Below, in pieces: positions 12,134 through 24,330 of a stretch of DNA of 64,000 nt. This DNA is from Platycnemis pennipes. Its lineage: Eukaryota; Arthropoda; Insecta; Odonata; Platycnemididae. Under the pieces are notes generated by a model. The model was given only the letters and a program-made list of their open reading frames with translations, had not been told where the DNA came from and made no database searches. Where the stretch lies: the NCBI GenBank assembly GCA_933228895.1, contig OW121857.1, forward strand, positions 74,085,672 through 74,149,671, given 5' to 3'. Position 1 is the first letter of the stretch, and every line of letters begins with the position of its first letter. Position numbers and translations under genes: made by a program.

Positions 12134-13706
12134 ACAGTGGAACCTGCCTCAATGACCACCTCCATCCACGGCCACTTTTCCCTAGAACCGAATGCATTTC
12201 TCATATAAGCAATGTAAATTTCCCCTCTTTTCAGCAGCGACCTCCTTCAATGACCAGCAGTTACACTTTCCATCCAATGGTCAATCCTTATGTGGCCATT
12301 TGGGAACAATTTCTTTTGCAAACATATATTTTGGAATATGTTTGGGGAATTATTCTCTTCTATTCTTAAAAATGCTCATTTTATGAAGTGCATAGTTATT
12401 AATAGAGCCTTATAATCAGATTGTCAACCCTTGAATGACAGATTATCGACCGCTCGATTTTCCAGAAGTGGCCATTACTCCCTGTCCAGCATACAGTTTT
12501 GTTTCATTCATATCACTGACCATACAAATCTAATCCTGTGCATGATCATCATCTGGGTTCTTACCATCACTCATAGGAACTTCAGACTGGGAGGAAAGGT
12601 TTAAATTTTGGAATGTAAGGGTGGAGAGAAATCTGGCATCAGCATCCGCCTGCTCACCAAGGGGATTACGGTTTAACATTCCATCCTGTGGATGAATGAC
12701 AAGTCACTAGACCCCCAAAAAAGGACCGTTTAGCATAGTAAATCAATGGACTTCTTGCGTGAAACTAAATCCTTGGCCTGGGAAGCAGTAAATGCATCTT
12801 TTTATCCATTCACTATCCATGTTTCTACAACCCACAGACCCCCTTACTCAAATATATTATGGGTAGGAAAGAGGACAGACACTCAATCATATTAACACCA
12901 AAACATATAATGATCCAAAAAGAAATATACCTACCTAACAAAAAATACATATCACTTTTATTCCAATGTCGGAGTGGAAGAGGAATACTAAAAGGTAAGG
13001 AAACCTTCTTGACAGCACTGCATGTGCTAGGATTATCTGTTGACCTGGGTAAGTTTCCACTTTAGTTTCAAACTGAATTCGGTGCCGTACAGTACATGGG
13101 GGCATTTTTGTACTTCGATTTAGTGAGAGGGATTACTAAAATGAGTGAAGGTAAAAGCAAGGTTGTTATGCATCTCGCAGAGAGAAAACATGTTATCGTA
13201 GAGAATAAAGAAGGAAAAATCAACAAAGAAATTTTCATTGATTTAAAATTGATTAATTTCACTGATTGGTTGTCAAAATGCTGAAATTGTTTTATTTTTT
13301 AGCGAAAATGTACTGCGATCACAGCAGGTTGCATCTTGAAAATTTTGTTGAAAAACGTCGATTTTAAGAGGGTAAAAAATAATTTTGAACAATGTAACCC
13401 TCTCGCTCACATTTACCGCCGATACATTATTCAATGTTGATGAAGTTGCTCTATTCTAACAATCAGTTTTTAAAAACAATTAGCCTTCATAAATTAGGCA
13501 TGCAGAGTGGAAAAGCTGGCTAAGGAGAGACAAACTGTACTATAGTAATCATTGGCCATCCAATCATTGGCCTCTTTACCACAAATTAAAAAAAAATTAG
13601 GAGGGTATTCGGGTTGCATATTATTAAAGTGGTAAGGGTTCACCTCCTTCCAGCGGCCACTTTTCTTTTGGCCACACAGTGCCTGCTAAGACAGGTTTTA
13701 CCGCAG
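12134..13706. mobile_element. pogo/Tigger-like non-autonomous DNA element
   Basis: The left end, after TA at 12132, is CAGTGGAACCTGCCTCAATG followed by a GGCCACTTTT segment. The right end carries the inverted version with AGACAGGTTTTACCGCAG followed by TA. The right palindrome arm shows an empty site with one TA (near 18085). CAGT-GAACCT termini with a TA target are typical of pogo/Tigger members of the Tc1-mariner group. No transposase domain was recognised inside; the open frame at 13096-13284 has no signature. It contains a 145-bp repeat (13300-13445). Confidence 0.65.
13300..13445 (+). repeat. 145-bp direct repeat, copy 1
   Basis: Shares GCGAAAATGTACTG, the segment GATTTTAAG followed by Gs, and CTCGCTCACATTTACC with 15615-15760 in the same orientation, about 80 percent alike. 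Copy 1 lies in the Tigger-like element, copy 2 in the palindrome spacer. Confidence 0.65.
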
Positions 13707-15295
13707 TACTATATTTAGACAATTAAATACTGACCATGGCTTCAACACCACAAGTGCATTCAAGGTGACACCCTAGTCAGTATTTAATACAGAGTGAAAA
13801 TATTACTACATTGTTTCATACTTCATCATGAAGGAGAGAATGAGATGGAAGGATGTGGGTACTTAAGGGCAATGAATTGCTGAAGGTCACCTCTAAGCTA
13901 AAATGATTAGCATGAAGGGAGTCAAGAAATATGCAAAACTGAAGAGAAGTATCTTAGGGATGGAGATAAAAGATGAATGCAATGGTTGGGGCACTCTGTC
14001 AAATCCTACCCTTAGAGGTATAATCCTCACTTCAATATAAAATTTAAATGACAAATGAATATTTTTTGCTGCCTGGTCCTGAAACATCAGGTTAGCACCC
14101 ATTAAAACTTATAAAGAGCCAGCCAAATCAGGAAATGGCAAGCCCCATGAAAACATGGTAAGACTTGCTTCATTTCTTAAGTTTGCGAAGAAATAAAATC
14201 TCTAAATAAATAGATAAAGATGGTATCTAACTACAAGAAAAGGTTTACTTACGTTTCTGAGGGATAATCAGTAGTTCCAACACTAGTAAAGTGAGGGAAA
14301 CACACTAACAAAGAGGCACCAATTATTTATTTCACTTTTGAAGTATGGCTTTAAAATCCTAAGGCTTGGCTGCATTCCCACTCCAGTTGTTAAGACATGG
14401 ATAACTGCACATGCACTCCAATGATGAAGTTCCATACTTGAAAAGGTACAGCCTGATATGATGCTGGATCTCTCGTGACTTGTGGTAGGACCAAGACAAG
14501 AGATGTTTACAGCATCTTTGTCCTCCAAATCTGGTCCATAAGGATATCCAACCATGGTCGCCAAAAAGTAATCGCCACAGGAGTCACAAACAAATATGAT
14601 ATTATCTTAAACACTGTACAACGTAACACCACCATTAAAAGCCACCCAGAAATGATATCTTTCGAGTGCATCGGAATGAATATACAAACATATATACAAG
14701 GTACTACATTCAATGCTACATTATGTTGTCCCAGGTCATATAAGAGAAAATGTGGAAGTGAATACTGACATAATCGTGTCATACGGGCAAACGGAGGTAA
14801 CCGTGTGCGAGAAAACACCATGTCTTCACCGGTAAATGTGTATTAAGGAATCGCAACAACTTCAATAATACTTTTTTAGTTCTACTTACGTAGGCACCAG
14901 TCTTCCCAGATTTTAACCACTTTGATTTATCGAAACAGCACCTGTGCCAGCGACAAATGATAAAGCTCCTCAACTATACAAAAATACCTGATGGTATCGA
15001 CGTACATCTTCAAACTATTCTATCACTTTCAGTATTTGATCGCATAAGCGCTCTTCGTTGATGTCATCTTACTTGTTGTGTCCATTATTCACAAATTGCA
15101 TGCACTCAAGACTCACCAACAATTTTGCATAGCACGAGACCTCACATCCCTCGACCCAAACGGTGTGAAGTCAAATGACGTGAAAGGCCTTGGGTCGCGC
15201 GAGCTATGGAATGGGGACGGCAGTGATCGGGAATATTACGAAATCAAGAAATGTAAGCAAGAGTGAAAAAGGGCAAAGTACAAATGCCAAGTACA

Positions 15296-16374
15296 AATGT
15301 GATTGGCCCTTTACGCGGTATCATCATCCCAGCGAGATGTCATCGTTTCAGCAACATTCATACAATTCATACCATTCATACGCCCGCGGGTCGGGAGGGG
15401 GGGGATTGCTGAGTACCAGTCTCTACTGCAGAAACGACACTCAACTTCCAACTCGCCACCTGGTGACCTCGCCTAGAAACACGGTTGTTTTCTAATATGG
15501 CGGCGCGGCGAAGAGTCACCTCTTGGGATTGAAACCATGGATAATAAAATAATATAATCTCCGTGATTGAAACACTGGAAAAACGTGAGTTTTAGACTTT
15601 TAATAAATATTGTTTCGCGAAAATGTACTGTCATGCCAGCAGATTGTTCCGTGAATATTTCGTCGAAAAACGTTGATTTTAAGGGGGTTTAGAAAAATTT
15701 TGAACGATGTAACCCCCTCGCTCACATTTACCAAAAATCAATGTTCAGCAAATACGGAATACGAGGACTATTGTAATTTATATCGCATTAAATGGACATA
15801 TGGTAATTCAGGTAAGAATGTATACTTTGTGGCATAAGCATTATGGACTCCAATTTAACATACAACATTTAGCCCGTTCGTGACCACGAAGCTCATAAAA
15901 TTCAGGAGGCATGATAATTAAATATTTCGGAAAGTATCTTACCTGACGATGATGCTGACTAATTAGACAGAAATAGTTTTCCTCTGCTTATATAGCCATT
16001 CTCAAGCACTCCTAAACGTTGTATGTGTTTCCTTATCACAGGATAGATTAAATAGGAAACAACTCTGTTAGCCGCCCTCATGATTTCAGGATGAAGCTAA
16101 ACGCAACGTATTTAATTTATCATAGCGTTAACAGTATACAAACATAGACTTTACTGAGAACAAACAAACCGGTTAAATTCCGTAATTCCCCTACTTCAAT
16201 TGCCGAATTACGTGCGGCAGTTGTTCGAAGGCAGTTGTTTGGGGTTGGCGCTCCCGGCGCTCCAAACAACGCGGCATTTTCAGTGCCCGGAGCCGAGCCC
16301 CAGGTTCCCCAATTTAAATACTGTCTGCTACTTTCGGATTGAAAATTAAGCACCTGGCGCAGAAGGCATTCGTA
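15296..16374. other. Palindrome spacer, about 1.08 kb
   Basis: Non-duplicated centre of the inverted duplication. It contains a GC-rich patch at 15380-15400, the second 145-bp repeat (15615-15760) and a CpG-rich patch at 16200-16330 with self-complementary GGCGCTCCCGGCGC. No coding region was supported. Confidence 0.6.
15615..15760 (+). repeat. 145-bp direct repeat, copy 2
   Basis: See 13300-13445. Its position close to the palindrome axis, in single copy with respect to the arms, shows it belongs to the spacer. Confidence 0.65.
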
Positions 16375-18440
16375 CTTTGCCCTTTTTCACTCTTGCTTGC
16401 ACTTCTTGATTTCGTAATATTCCCGATCACTGCCATCCCCATTCCATAGCTCGCGCGACCCAAGGCCTTTCGCGTCATTTGACTTCACACCGTTTGGGTC
16501 GAGGGATGTGAGGTCTCGTGCCATGCAAAATTGCTCCTGTTGGTGTTTCGTGAGTGCATGCAATTTGTGAATAATGGACGCAACAAGGAAAAGGACATCG
16601 GCGAAGAGCGCTTGAGTGATCAGTATACAGATCAGTAATATTTTGAAGATTTACGTCGATACCATCAGGTATTTGTGTATAGTTGAGGAGCTTATATTTT
16701 GTCGCTGGCACAGGTGCTGTTTCGATAAATCAAAGTGGCGAAAATCTGGGAAGACTGGTGCCTACGTAAGTAGACCTATAAATCTTTTATTGAAGTTGTT
16801 GCGATCCTTTAATACACATTTACCGGTGAAGACATGGTGTTTTCTCGCTCACGGTTACCTCCCGTTTGACCGCATGATACGATTATGTTAGTTTTCACTT
16901 CCACATTTACTTTTGTATAACCTGGGACAACATAATGTAGCAATGAATGTAGTACCTTGTATATATGCTTGTATATTCATTCCAATACACTCGAAAGATA
17001 TCATTTCTGGGTGGCTTTTACTGGTGGTGTTACGTTCTACAGCGTTAAACATTATAATCTATTTGTTTGTGACTCCTGTGGCGATTACTTTTTGGCGACC
17101 ACGGATGGATATCCTTATGGCCTAGATTCGAAGAACAAATATGCTGATAACATCATGCTTCATCATTGGAGTGCATGTGCAGTTATCCATGTCCTAACAA
17201 CTGGAGTGGGAATGCAGCCAAGCCTTAGGATTTTAAAGCCATACTTCAAAAGTGAAATAAATAATTGGTGCCTCTTTGTAAGTGTGTTTCCCTCACTTTA
17301 CTACTGTTGGAGCTGCTGATTATCCCTCAGAAAGGTAAGTAAACCTTTTCTTGTAGCTCGATACCATATTAAGAGACTTTTTTTTGTTCGCAAACTTAAT
17401 GAGTGAAGCAAGTGTTGCCATGTTTTAATGTTTTCATGTGGCTTGCCATTTCCTGATTTGGCTGGCTTATAATAAGTTTTTAATGGGTGCTAACCTGACG
17501 TTTCATGACCAGGCAACAAAATTTATTCATTTTTAATTTTCATCTTTTTTTACCTCTAAGGGTATAATTTGATGGGGTGCCTAAACTCTTCTTTGAATTC
17601 ATCTTTTATCTCCATCCATCCCTAAGCTACTTCAGGTTTGCATACTTCTTGCCCCCCTTCATACTAATCATTTGAGGGGAAAAATGGAAGAGGCAGGCCT
17701 CGTATGAGTTACATGGAGCAGGTCGTAAAGGATGTGAAAGAGAGGAACTACGTTGGTATGAAGAGGTTGGCAGATAGAAGAATCGAGTGGAGGGCTGCGT
17801 CAAACCAATCCTAGGATTGTTGACCCTTGATGATGATGATGATGTGACCTTTAGCAATCCATTGCCCTTAAGTATACCCACATCATCCACCTACACTTCC
17901 ATCTCATTCCCTCCTTCATGATGAAGAAGGAAACAATGAAGTAATATTTTGTATGTATTAAATACTGACAATGGTGTCACCTTGAATACACTTGTGGTGT
18001 TGAAAGGTGTCACCTTGAATAATGACACTTGTGATGTTGAACCCTGGCAGTTTTAATTCACTACAGTGTGAAAATAGTGCTACATTCTTTGTTTTACTCT
18101 TCATGAATATCTCATTTTCACAAAGTTATGCCTTATACCATGAATTAACATTCTCTTCTCCCCAATTGTGTTCAACACCTGTTAATTCATCTTCCTTTCC
18201 ATCCGTTCTACCCTCAGTGTTCTCCTCCTCACCCACATTTTGAAGATTTCCAGTCTGTTCTTGAACTCTAAAGAGTCCAGGACTCAAGACTCTTAGGAAA
18301 CGTCATTAAGCTCCACATTAAGTTCTTCACTAACCTTTTTACATCCGTGGCAAAGGTTCTCATTTTGAGTTAGCTCATGTTAGCAAACACCTTCTTAGCT
18401 TACGTTATTCTTCTCCTAATGCCATATTAATATGAGTATG
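16375..18440 (-). repeat. Inner block of large inverted duplication, right arm
   Basis: Partner of 11440-15295. It begins with CTTTTTCACTCTTGCTTGCA, the complement of the left arm at about 15260. It is shorter than the left arm because it lacks the two DNA-element insertions, and it has gained a LINE tail at 17678-17843. The right edge near 18440 is the last point where complementarity to the left arm (near 11440) was visible. Confidence 0.85.
17678..17843 (+). mobile_element. RTE-type LINE tail (165 bp) inserted in right arm
   Basis: Encodes in plus-strand frames the family terminus: a segment resembling YMEQVVKDVKERNYVGMKR, then a WRAASNQS-like end, and finishes in a GATGATGATGATGATG tract at 17828-17843. 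The left arm at about 13890 runs straight across, so this is a post-duplication, severely 5'-truncated retroposition. Confidence 0.8.
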
Positions 18441-18955
18441 AGTGCGCATAGTAATTACTGTGTGCACTTTTGTTCAATATCCTACCCAAGCAACAAAACT
18501 GTTTTAGCTGATGCCCTCTTAATATTTTTTCTTGACAATGTCATAATTTTCATGTGATTTACTTTCATCCTAAATCTATCATCCCAGATGGTCAACGGTG
18601 AACCATTTAAACTACCACTACTATACTGAGATATGTTTCTCCATAATTTATTTGGTATTTGATGTTTCTTTTTAGTTTCGAATGCTGTTTTTGTTGCTGC
18701 CTTAGTTACATAACAAAAAACAATGAACTTACAACATTGGCATTGCAGCACCATCTGTGGATCAAACCATCAACTATAAAATTCAACTTGATTTTAATAT
18801 TACTAATTAACTTCCACACTTTCCCTTGTTAATTAAAGTTGACTTTAACAACATAAAGTGAACAAGAAATACTATAATGAGATGCAATTACTGACACAGC
18901 TCACAAAAGCACACCAGTATTGTTCATTGTCCTTTCTATTTCACATCAGTCCTTT
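18441..18955. other. Possible copia LTR region
   Basis: Lies immediately 3' of the copia RNase H terminus in the element's minus-strand orientation. A candidate LTR start, TGTGGAAGTTAATTAGTAAT, is read on the minus strand ending near 18818. The matching 5' LTR is not in the window, so this is only a positional guess. No other gene signature was seen. Confidence 0.3.
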
Positions 18956-19247
18956 TTTTACAGACAAAATCTTCAGTCATTTCTTTGGCAATGGCTTCGT
19001 CATGATATCAGCCACTTGATGTTCTGTGGAGATCTGCTGAACTTCAAGCTTGCCTCCTGTCACTCTCTCTCTCTCTGATGAAAAAGTGCTTAATGGAAAT
19101 ATGTTTTGTCCTGCGATGAAACTTTGGGTTCTTAGCTAGTCTCACCGCTGCTGAGTTGTCATCTTGAATGACTGGAACATGTTTAAGCCATATAATCCCT
19201 CTAAACAGTCTGCTCAGCCAAATTGCCTCTTTGGTCCCTTCATTTGC
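18956..19247 (-). pseudogene. Ty1/copia RNase H C-terminal end (downstream half)
   Basis: Minus-strand frames with indels encode the end of a copia-type RNase H: an ANEG-like start, residues like WLKHVPVIQDDNSAA, then HISIKHFF-like residues and VADIMTKPLPK-like residues. This is exactly what should follow the TEAEIIAANE segment at 21659. The two parts are separated by a 2.4 kb insertion that duplicated TTCATTTGC. Confidence 0.75.
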
Positions 19248-20619
19248 CTAGATCAGGTATATAACTGGTTGGCGCTTTCCCTTCACCCACATACGCCGAG
19301 GGAGATGCGAGCATAAAAGCTCTTCATGTCACGTGACATCAGGCAAGGCAATGGCGGTGTTTGAATTTTGGATACGCCTGCGGTCGATAAGTGGACTGAT
19401 TCTCGATGCAATTAAAGGAAATTCTGTTATCTCTTCAATCGTACACGTTTTTTGTGAGCATATTAAATCGTTCTTCTTCCTGCATACACATTTCTTTACA
19501 AAGGACGCCATGATTTCCATATAGGTGATACGTATTATCATTAAATCTCGGCTATTTTCTACAGTTATTTAAAAAATGAACTCATCTCATTGGATGTTCA
19601 TGTTAATCAATGGAAATATTAATGTGTAACTATCGACTTATGGCAAGACAGTTCATCCTCATTGAACTATAATTACGAACTTCGGTACTTAATTTGAAAA
19701 AATATTTATTTGTTGTCGCCGAAGTATTCACTACATTCTTTTCCTACCCATACGTAAATTTATATTACAAATAAAATTCTTTCAAGGAAAAACTACGTAT
19801 TGTTGTTGAAGGCACAGGTTATAGGTAACTATTCTCATGATGCAATATTGTTTAAATAATAAACATATTTGCAATGTAGGTTAGAGAATATGGGAATTAA
19901 GTGGACACGTTAGGTACTTCGATAGGAACTGTACCTTTTTTTTGTAATTTAACCATATCAATAGCAAAATGAAATTACTGTGTATTCTCAGTTACAAAAT
20001 ATTTGTTTTATTCAAAGGCATAGAGCCTTATCGCCACAGCCACGACCTCAACCATCTCCATCATTAGCCATCCTCTTCATTTCAGCATACGAGCTACATC
20101 CCACTTTTAAAATTACACCATTAAATTTATCATTGATTCATTCCATTTCCCCTTCAAATTCCTCTCCCCTAATTATTTTAACTATTGTTGTGCATAATTT
20201 CCCTTAAAACTTGAAAGGGAGAGATACATCTTAATTAGTATGGCAGATTTCAGCATTACTTACCAATAGGATATTATTGATATTAATGGCCCAATGAAAT
20301 TAATGGAGTAGTACACAGGAAAGCTTCGGATGTGGACTGACTGTATTGAGTGAATGGCTTTCAGAACATATATTGAAACAGTAAATGCGAAAGAATCACA
20401 CTCTTAAGCATTTTGTCACCATCCATCAATATTGGCGCATAATCACACTCTATCAGTAATTAAATCACTATATCTTGTCGGGAGTGAATTATAATGTGTG
20501 TTAATGTTTTGGGCCTTGTATTATTTTTTACTAGGATGTAAACCATTAAATGTCTCTACATTTTCTTCCTCTGGTGTTTGTGAACGTTCCTTATGGTCCG
20601 TATATGCTCTACTTTTTTT

Positions 20620-20769
20620 CAGAAAGAAGACAAAAATTTGCAATGTACCACATAAAAAAACTTTATTCAGACCCGGATTTCGTTGGCACTGCAACTGTTG
20701 CAGAGACCGAAAGCCGGGTCGGAATAAAGTGTTTTATGTGGTAAATTGCAAATGTTTGTCTTCTTTCTG
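20620..20769. repeat. 150-bp near-perfect hairpin
   Basis: CAGAAAGAAGACAAA on the left pairs with the complementary end CTTCTTTCTG at 20760-20769. The paired arms continue inward through ACCACATAAAA and ACTTTATTC to GACCCGG, leaving a loop of about 35 bases around 20695. The inner motif (CGAAAGCCGGGTC) resembles the repeat ends of Penelope-like elements. Confidence 0.75.
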
Positions 20770-21290
20770 ATTTGTTCGAATACCACGCAATATTGCCAGA
20801 ATCTACGGAATTCATTCTACATTTATTGTTGTCATTTCTTCGGGAACCACGTGTGTACTTGTACTTTTCTATACATATGTACTTTGGTGTGTATTACCTT
20901 ATTTTTGTCTAATCATTAAATAGTAATAAATAATTAATCAAAATTAGTATAGTTGAGTAATTGAAGATCATTAACACGAGATGGATTCAATACACATATA
21001 ACCGCCAAATATGTTTGTGTAATCAATTCTAATATTTACGTGAAGTCACTACCCATTGCTCATAATTTTATTGACCTCCATCATTCATGGCATTGAAAAA
21101 CTTTCCTAATATCTGACTGTGCACACTCCATGGTTATTAATGTGACAGTTCCCCCAATCATATAGACTCAAATTGCAGTTTTCTGGTATACATAGGTAGT
21201 GTAAAGTTTTATGTACATTAATGTCGCAGCAAACAAATGTTTAAGAAAAAGAATTAGTATAGGCTTCCGATGGGTCCTCATGTCGTATAC

Positions 21291-21515
21291 ACAGGGCCAA
21301 AAATTCATAAACCTGTCTCAAGTAGTAAAACAGCAAATCGTGGTTCTTTGTAAATATAGCGATTGTACGTTAGCGCATTGGAAACGAGTTTTCTAAGATT
21401 TTTGGAGTCGAACCCACGACCTATGGGTACGATGCTAGAATGGCACCCGAAAGGCCCCCGTATTCCTAATACAGGGTAAAAAATTCATAGACCTGTCTCC
21501 AATGGTAAATGCCTT
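21291..21515. repeat. Spaced direct repeat flanking a tRNA-like fragment
   Basis: ACAGGGCCAAAAATTCATAA at 21291 and ACAGGGTAAAAAATTCATAG at 21471 recur 180 bp apart, both followed by a CCTGTCTC core. Between them, on the minus strand at about 21405-21460, is a segment with a B-box-like GGGTTCGACTCC. It may be a SINE-related tandem unit. Confidence 0.5.
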
Positions 21516-21658
21516 TTACATATCTTTCCTTGCATCCGATCGCACTACACGAGTGAACCATGTTGCTTTTCTTGCCCGATATCACGTGACTGCCTGCTCG
21601 CTTATCCTGACCTCGCCGAAATGACGTCACGTGCAGTCTACTTTATTTAAGGTCTATG

Positions 21659-24330
21659 TTCATTTGCTGCGATGATCTCTGCTTCAGTTGTCGAAGTTGA
21701 TGTCAAAGTCCATGAATTCGCCCATCCTGCATGCGTAACGATGACTCCAGTGATTGAACAACCCGTTGATGTACTTCCTCCAAAATCTGCATCACTGTAG
21801 ACGTCCAGAAAACCCTCATCCACATTGATTTGATAGACTATCCCCAGATCCAGTGTCACTGCTATGTATGTGAAGACACTCTTGACTCGTTCCACATCTT
21901 CTTGAGTTGGATTTTCAAGTGTCCTGGAAATGAATCCGACACCGTAAGCCAGGTCTGGTCTTGTGCCAAGCATCAAATACATCAGAGCTCCAACTGTCTG
22001 TAGGGAAACCTTGGTGCCTCTTCATCTTTCCCTGGTGTGGAAATTTCTGCACCTTTGAGCATTGGAGTTGAAACCGGTCTGCATTCTGGAAAATTGAAGC
22101 GTTCAAAAGTTTTCTTTGCATATGCTCTCTGACTTATCTTAATGAACTTCTCTTCTCGCTGAATTTCAAGGCCCAGAAAATAGCTTGCTCGCTTTGCAGT
22201 GATTTAGAACTCTTGTCTTCAACTCTTCAATGAAAACCTCCATCTCCTGTAGATCAGTTGCTGCCATCAAGCCATCGTCTACGTTGATCACAAGTATGAG
22301 CTTCCGACCATTCCTCTCTCGAATGTATAACCATTGATCAGCATCGCTGGCCTTGAACCCATGTTGTTGCAGGAATGTTCCAAGTTATTTATTCCAGCAT
22401 CTAGGTGCCTGCTTAAGTCCGTACAGACTTCTCTTCAGCTGACAAACCTTGCTGGCTCTGTCTTCATATCCTTGTGGCTACTTCATGAAAACTGTTTCTC
22501 CAAGCTCTCCGTACAGAAATGCTGTTGATGCATTGAATTGTGTCAGGTGCATCTTCTTACTTGCTGCAATGCTGAGAATTGAGTGGATCATTCCCATCTT
22601 TGCCACCAGACTGAAGGTCTCGCTGTAATTGATGTTGTGATGCTGACTGAATCCCTTAACAACTAATCTACCCTTGTACTTGTCATCCTGCCGTCTGGAT
22701 TTTTCTTGAGTCGAAAGACCCATTTACATGGAATTGCCTTTGCACCTGGTGAAAGCTCCGTCAAAATCCAGGTTTGATTCTCTTTCAATGAAGCAATTTC
22801 ACGATCCAAGGCTTTCTTCCACTCGACTGAATCCTCGCTTCTCAACGCATCTTCAAAGGTCTCAGGATCCTCCATCACTTGATTCAAGAACTCCTCCACT
22901 CTCGTGGCGTAATCTTCAAGATGTTTTGGTCTCTTCAAGGTTGATCGATTTCTCAGAATTCTACCAGATAAGTGCTTGGAGTTTTCTTCCTCATCTGTAT
23001 CTGACTCAACTTCACCAAGTGATTTTACATCACTAATTGATGATTCTTTTTCGATGTCGATCTGTGGCTCTTCTTCATTCTCCTTTTCATCAAATTCATC
23101 TCTATGCCCGATATCTCTCAATGGTAGCTTGACTTCATCTTCACATTCTTTAATTCTCTCTTGGAAATGAACATCTCATGACAGGGTAACTCTGTGGTTA
23201 GTTGGAACGTAAACTCATAACTGCTGTATCCTACTAGGAATCCTTTCACTACCTTCTTGTCCATCTTCTTCCTCTTTTCAGATGGAATGTGAATGTAGAA
23301 GGAAGATCCAATGGAGCAGATGTTTCATTCTTGGTTTCTTTCCCATTCACAGTTCATAACGACACACTCCATCTTCTGGCGATTTTCCTGTTCTGTTGAG
23401 AATGTAAATGGCTGTGGTCACTAGCTCTGCCCATATTGAATCTGCATATTCAACTTCACTGTTCGAGTACTTGAAGGTCCTTGCCATCTCGACGATTATT
23501 CAATTCTTGCACTCACTGCTGCCATTCTGCTGAGGTGTGTATGGCGCTGTCAGTCTGTGTGATTCCACTCTCTGGTAGAATGCAATTAATCTCTTCACAG
23601 TCGAATTCTCCTCCAATGTCACTGAGTAGCTCTTGAATGCTATGCCCAAAGGTCCTTGAATGTGCTAAAACCTGTTTTAACTCAATTTTGACATATAACT
23701 TCTGTTTAATTACATAGCCATAATGAAACTTTGTGTAGCTATCCTTAAAAACAACTAGAAATCGTTTTTTGCTGAAGAATTCGCAAAATGGGCCTTCAAC
23801 ATCAGTGAAAAAAGTTCTCCAGGTCTTGTTGCCTTTCTCCTAGTGCCCAACGGTCCAAAAGTGCAGGGCTCACAAAATTCTCTCACCAAATATTAGGAAC
23901 ATACCAAGTGTCTGTCAGAGTCATCTTCAAGGTGTTTTCTTCAGTGAATGATAAAATTTCAATGGTGCCCTTCCCGATGGTCTTGAGAGCTTCTTTTCCA
24001 GCGGCCTTGATGATGCAGGGACCTTGAAACTCCTGGAACTCGACAAACAGATCCGGACAATTCATCACATGCTTCATTGCTCCGTTATCGATCCACCATC
24101 CCTATGAGACCGTCTTGACTTGAAACTACATCTTCACTGATTGCACTTAGGGCTACATTGGTGTCCACGACAATGCACTGAGGAGCGCTCTTCTTTGGTC
24201 ATCCATCAGCAATCCACTCTTGCATGAAATTACCCAATGCCCTTTCTTCTTGTAGTAATTCCAGGTGTCATTCTCTTTCAACTTCTTCAAACCTTGATTT
24301 AACCTTGGTTTTCTGCTCTTCACAAATAAT
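21659..24330 (-). pseudogene. Ty1/copia pol remnant: protease, integrase traces, RT, RNase H
   Basis: Reading the minus strand from 24330 down: a protease-region segment (AMKHVMNCPDLF and DTWYVPNIW) at 24077-23883; integrase-core traces with many indels at about 23870-23190; an acidic linker (ESDTDEEENSK); the RT start (EWKKALDREIASLKENQTW, then CKWVFRLKKN) at 23121-22663; RT parts NINYSETFSLVAKMGMI and FNASTAFLYGELGE at 22650-22480; a further RT stretch with frameshifts; then RPDLAYGVGFISR and the RNase H part YSDADFGGS and TEAEIIAANE at 21982-21659. It continues at 19247-18956. Several stops and frameshifts show it is dead. No gag or 5' LTR is in the window. Confidence 0.85.

Larger units (their letters stand above)
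11440..15295 (+). repeat. Inner block of large inverted duplication, left arm
   Basis: Reverse complement of 16375-18440. Segments 14283-15295 and 16375-17330 are about 95 percent alike by eye, for example ATAACTGCACATGCACTCCA near 14401 and its complement near 17170. Segments 11905-12130 and 18070-18245 are nearer 85 percent. The left arm carries two insertions lacking in the right arm (11614-11928 and 12134-13706); the right arm carries a LINE tail (17678-17843) lacking in the left. The translated frames within it carry no domain signature and are mirrored in the other arm. Confidence 0.85.
19248..21658. mobile_element. 2.4 kb insertion in copia RNase H, 9-bp target duplication
   Basis: Bounded by TTCATTTGC at 19239-19247 and again at 21659-21667. 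The copia reading frame resumes on the other side. The termini are only weakly inverted (CTAGATCAGG on one side, CATAGACCTT read inward from the other). No transposase was recognised. It contains a 150-bp hairpin (20620-20769) and a 180-bp spaced direct repeat with a tRNA-like piece (21291-21515). A 9-bp duplication is typical of Mutator-like elements and also occurs in a few other groups; the superfamily is open. Confidence 0.7.

Noticed and set aside
16180..16340. CpG-rich promoter near the palindrome centre
   Set aside because: GC-rich text and a self-complementary GGCGCTCCCGGCGC stretch are present, but no gene follows on either strand.
14283..17319. Pair of similar open frames (for example 14475-14821 and 16913-17319) as a duplicated gene
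   Set aside because: They are the two palindrome arms read on opposite strands; no domain, and the frames are not conserved over their full length.
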